DNA of 8,301 nt, from the NCBI GenBank assembly GCA_050250135.1, contig JBFWPF010000042.1, positions 1 through 8,301 of the forward strand, read 5' to 3'. Below the pieces are notes generated by a model, which did not search any database, was not told the DNA's origin, and worked only from the letters and a program-made list of their open reading frames with translations. The translations under genes were made by a program, and so were the position numbers. This DNA comes from JBFWPF01 sp050250135 (lineage in GTDB: Bacteria > Chlamydiota > Chlamydiia > Chlamydiales > JAFEGQ01). Positions 6,611 through 8,301 of the stretch are shown here, piece by piece (within the stretch, counting starts at the first letter, position 1; every line of letters begins with the position of its first letter).

Positions 6611-7451
6611 CAGAGTCGAAAAATAATTTAACAGTAACCGGCATCCCCTGCCGCAGCCCTCCATCGGGGTTATCGGCGATCACCCGAATTCGGTAGACCA
6701 GGTCGGTCCGCAGCTGGGTCGTTTGGACCGTTTTTGGCGTGAACTCGGCAACCGGTGAGATAAAGCCCACCTGTCCGGTGTAGACCCTCCCTCCCGGCGT
6801 ATCGGTCAGGATCTGGGCCTCCATGCCGGGCCTGACCTTGCCCAGGTAGGGCTCAGGGATAAAGGCGCGGACCCAGACGGGAGAGAGGAGGGAGAGGGTG
6901 TAGATCGGGTCGGCCTCCCGCACCACCGACCCTGGCTCTCGCACCCGGGTGAGGATGGTCCCCTCGGAGGGGGAGTAGACCTGGGTCTCCCGCAGATTGG
7001 TTTCGGCAACGCCTAGTGCCGCTATCGCCTCCTTGAGAGCGGCCCGCTGCGCATTGCGGTTAGCGAGGGCCTGCTGGTAGTCCTCTTCCGAGATGCTCCC
7101 ATCGCCCAGGCTCCAGAGCGCCTCCCTCCTCTCCCATACCTGCTCAGCATACGCAGCATTCGCTGAGGCGGCCCGCACCCCTCCGGTGGACTGCCTTACC
7201 TGGTCGGCGTAGGGCTGGTCGTCGAGCGAGCCCATCCAGTCCCCCGGCTTAACCAGATCCCCCTCCTGGAAGGGCATTTGGGTAACCCGTCCCGAGACCC
7301 GAAAGGCGATATCGACCTGGTGGACATCGATGTTCCCGTAAACCACGAGAAAGTTCTCCGGCGGGCGGGGGCGCAAGAACCAGTAGAGGGCAAAGCCGAT
7401 CCCACCGATTACCAGCAAAACAGCAGCGATGATGATCAATCGGCGGCGCAT
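6585..7451 (-). CDS. ybhG: Periplasmic adaptor (HlyD/membrane fusion family) YbhG
   Basis: A 288-residue membrane-fusion protein that should link the YbhSR channel to an outer-membrane duct. It starts with MRRR and one hydrophobic helix (5-26), a signal anchor. The lipoyl-like half-motifs are at 36-80 (VYGNIDVHQVDIAFRVSGRV, then EGDLVKPGD) and 156-187 (SPSEGTILTRV, EPGSVV), separated by an alpha-hairpin of about 72 residues (82-153) turning near 115-123. A beta-barrel follows with PVWVRAFIPE and then SPVAEFTPKTVQT and LRTDLVYRIRV, close to E. coli YbhG from memory. E. coli YbhG is about 332 residues; nearly all the deficit here is in the hairpin. It is first in the operon and its 3' end overlaps ybhF by 26 nt. 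The ATG at 7451 has only weak upstream purines (GGACCAAGA). Confidence 0.93.
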   Translation of the reverse strand: MRRRLIIIAAVLLVIGGIGFALYWFLRPRPPENFLVVYGNIDVHQVDIAFRVSGRVTQMPFQEGDLVKPGDWMGSLDDQPYADQVRQSTGGVRAASANAAYAEQVWERREALWSLGDGSISEEDYQQALANRNAQRAALKEAIAALGVAETNLRETQVYSPSEGTILTRVREPGSVVREADPIYTLSLLSPVWVRAFIPEPYLGKVRPGMEAQILTDTPGGRVYTGQVGFISPVAEFTPKTVQTTQLRTDLVYRIRVIADNPDGGLRQGMPVTVKLFFDSDGRDTGQN

Positions 7452-7461
7452 TCTTGGTCCG

Positions 7462-7490
7462 AATAAAGTCCCTCAGTTGCGCACTGTAAA
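7462..7490 (-). promoter_or_regulatory. Candidate promoter of the ybhGFSR operon
   Basis: On the minus strand TTTACA (7485-7490, 5 of 6 to the sigma-70 -35 box), a 17-nt spacer and TTTATT (7462-7467, 4 of 6 to -10) form a reasonable promoter. The -10 box ends 10 nt before the ybhG ATG, so the leader would be only a few bases. That fits the absence of a clear Shine-Dalgarno. I see no convincing operator, and no regulator gene is in the window. Confidence 0.45.
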
Positions 7491-7542
7491 GGAAATGACC
7501 AAAACACGAAACAGCTGCCGATCGAGGCAACGCTAAGGCGGA

Positions 7543-7720
7543 CGTTCCTTAAACCCCTGATTGCGACCTATCCTCCCGAGGGCATCGACAGTGGGCGGCC
7601 ATCTAGCGGACATCCCTTCTCACCCGGGTTTACAAACCCGGCCTCGTCGCGATGTGCGCCATCTGAACACCCCCTGCCGCCCCCTAGGGGCGATAGGTCG
7701 CGATCAGGGGTTAAAGAACG
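7543..7720. repeat. Nested imperfect palindrome, MITE-like or structured RNA
   Basis: Three pairs of inverted arms share one centre near 7632. The outer arms are 7543-7582 and about 7681-7720; aligned as inverted copies they match at about 34 of 40 positions with one gap, sharing CCCCTGAT and GCGACCTATC. The middle arms are GCGGACATC (7606-7614) and GATGTGCGC (7651-7659), 8 of 9 pairing. The inner arms are CCGGGTTT (7624-7631) and AAACCCGG (7634-7641), perfect. The 9-nt gaps between middle and inner arms are equal on both sides. It fills most of the spacer between the TPR gene stop (18 nt away) and ybhG. No transposase and no clear target duplication are seen. It could be a miniature inverted-repeat element like ERIC, a bidirectional terminator, or a small structured RNA. 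Confidence 0.7.
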
Positions 7721-7738
7721 GGGCTCCAGGGAAAGCCT

Positions 7739-8301
7739 TCAGTTCTTCGATGAGGCAAGCTTCTCCTTTGTCATAGTCAAGTTTCGCTTTGTTAGGAGGG
7801 TGTTAGGGTGCTGTTCTCCAAGGAGTGGTACAAAGATCTTATAAGCTCTCTCGTAATACTCGATCGCCTTCCGGTACTCACCAAGGCTGTCGTAAGCGAT
7901 CCCCAGGTTGCCATAGGCCCTCCCTTCCCCGGCGACATCTTCGAGCTTGAGGGCGATCTTCAGGTCCTTCTCATGGTACTCGATCGCCTTCCGGTACTCA
8001 CCAAGGCTCTTGTAAGCTATCCCTAGGTTGCCATAGGCCCTCCCTTCCCCGGCGACATCTTCGAGCTTGAGGGCGATCTTCAGGTCCTTCTCATGGTACT
8101 CGATCGCCTTCCGGTACTCACCAAGGCGCCAGTAAGCGACCCCTAGGTTGCCATAGGCCCCCCCTTCCCCGGCGACATCTTCGAGCTTGAGGGCGATCTG
8201 AAGGTGCTTCTCATGGTACTCGATCCCCTTCCGGTACTCACCAAGGCTCCGGTAAGCTATCCCTAGGTTGCCATAGGCCCTCCCTTCCCCGGCGACATCT
8301 T
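7739..8301 (-). CDS. Tetratricopeptide repeat protein, 5' end missing
   Basis: The last 186 residues of a protein built from 40-residue TPR units of kinesin-light-chain or LGN type, a scaffold for protein binding. Each unit reads AYGNLGxAYxxLGEYRKAIE, then YHEKDLKIALKLEDVAGEGR. The first full codon is at 8299; the gene continues beyond the window. Three complete units and part of a fourth precede a divergent final unit (YYERAYKIFVPLLGEQHPN) and a basic tail ending SSKN before a TGA at 7739. Such a degenerate cap is usual for a real TPR C terminus, so this looks like a genuine end. No signal peptide can be judged because the N terminus is absent. It is on the same strand as ybhG but separated by a 287-nt spacer with a palindrome, so a functional link to the pump is not implied. 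Partner unknown. Confidence 0.88.
   Translation of the reverse strand, partial: DVAGEGRAYGNLGIAYRSLGEYRKGIEYHEKHLQIALKLEDVAGEGGAYGNLGVAYWRLGEYRKAIEYHEKDLKIALKLEDVAGEGRAYGNLGIAYKSLGEYRKAIEYHEKDLKIALKLEDVAGEGRAYGNLGIAYDSLGEYRKAIEYYERAYKIFVPLLGEQHPNTLLTKRNLTMTKEKLASSKN
7861..8301. repeat. 120-bp tandem DNA repeat inside the TPR gene
   Basis: Units begin at 7861, 7981, 8101 and 8221, the last cut at 81 bp. By direct comparison, unit 1 differs from unit 2 at 4 of 120 positions, unit 3 from unit 2 at 9, and unit 4 from unit 2 at 3 of 81. The second half of units 1 and 2 is identical. Synonymous sites are conserved too, which points to recent duplication or gene conversion rather than protein-level selection alone. 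Confidence 0.95.

Noticed and set aside
6611..6664. Upstream ATG at 6664 as the ybhF start
   Set aside because: The added 18 residues lie within ybhG, do not resemble an ABC ATPase N terminus, and the next Met gives the standard start.
7720..7738. GGCT/AGCC hairpin just after the TPR stop as a terminator
   Set aside because: The stem is only 4 bp and is followed by just a brief T-rich stretch. The larger palindrome next to it is a better candidate for any termination.
7561..7776. Plus-strand open frame of 71 codons across the palindrome
   Set aside because: Starts with TTG, spans both halves of the palindrome and the end of the TPR gene, and has no ribosome site or familiar sequence.
7808..8026. 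Plus-strand open frame of 72 codons opposite the TPR gene
   Set aside because: It is the antisense of the repeat, has its own repeated segment only because the TPR DNA repeats, and lacks a Shine-Dalgarno.
7861..8301. Regular 120-bp repeats as a possible CRISPR array or minisatellite
   Set aside because: The period is exactly 40 codons, the minus-strand frame is open throughout, and each unit translates as a TPR. There are no unique spacers.

Overview
The window reads as a Gram-negative bacterial chromosome segment of moderately high GC, with a drug or solute efflux cluster in the centre and a tetratricopeptide (TPR) gene running off the right edge. The Gram-negative assignment rests on an outer-membrane-factor lipoprotein and a periplasmic adaptor. 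The TPR units (AYGNLGIAYRSLGEYRKAIE type, 40 residues, almost identical at DNA level) recall repeat proteins I associate with environmental Chlamydiota, but the genus cannot be fixed from this sequence and that placement is a low-confidence inference.

Layout from left to right. Positions 1-41 hold the first 13 codons of a minus-strand gene with a near-perfect Shine-Dalgarno. Positions 117-1283 (minus) encode a Bcr/CflA-like MFS transporter. A 68-bp divergent control region (1284-1351) separates it from a plus-strand NodT-type outer-membrane efflux lipoprotein (1352-2935). The 3' end of that gene overlaps the last gene of the next operon tail to tail. Positions 7451 down to 2762 (minus) are a four-gene operon in the same order as Escherichia coli ybhG-ybhF-ybhS-ybhR: membrane-fusion adaptor, fused double ATPase, and two ABC-2 permeases. 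Every junction in it overlaps (26, 11 and 1 nt). Positions 7452-7738 are intergenic and carry a plausible ybhG promoter and a roughly 178-bp nested palindrome. Positions 7739-8301 (minus) are the 3' part of a TPR gene made of 120-bp tandem repeats.

Working together: YbhS and YbhR should form the inner-membrane channel, YbhF the ATPase, YbhG the periplasmic adaptor, and the NodT-like protein the outer-membrane exit duct. The locus could therefore encode a complete tripartite ABC exporter, unlike E. coli where the duct (TolC) is encoded elsewhere. The divergent MFS pump may share control with the duct gene. No regulator such as a CecR/TetR protein is present in the window.

The operon itself is a known type. 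The observations most worth a second look are the nested palindrome, the 174-bp antisense overlap caused by a C-terminal extension of the duct, the shortened YbhG hairpin, the one-consensus-one-degenerate ATPase architecture, and the near-identical TPR repeats whose variation clusters at a few positions. I see no CRISPR, rRNA, tRNA, transposase, phage or defence-system genes.
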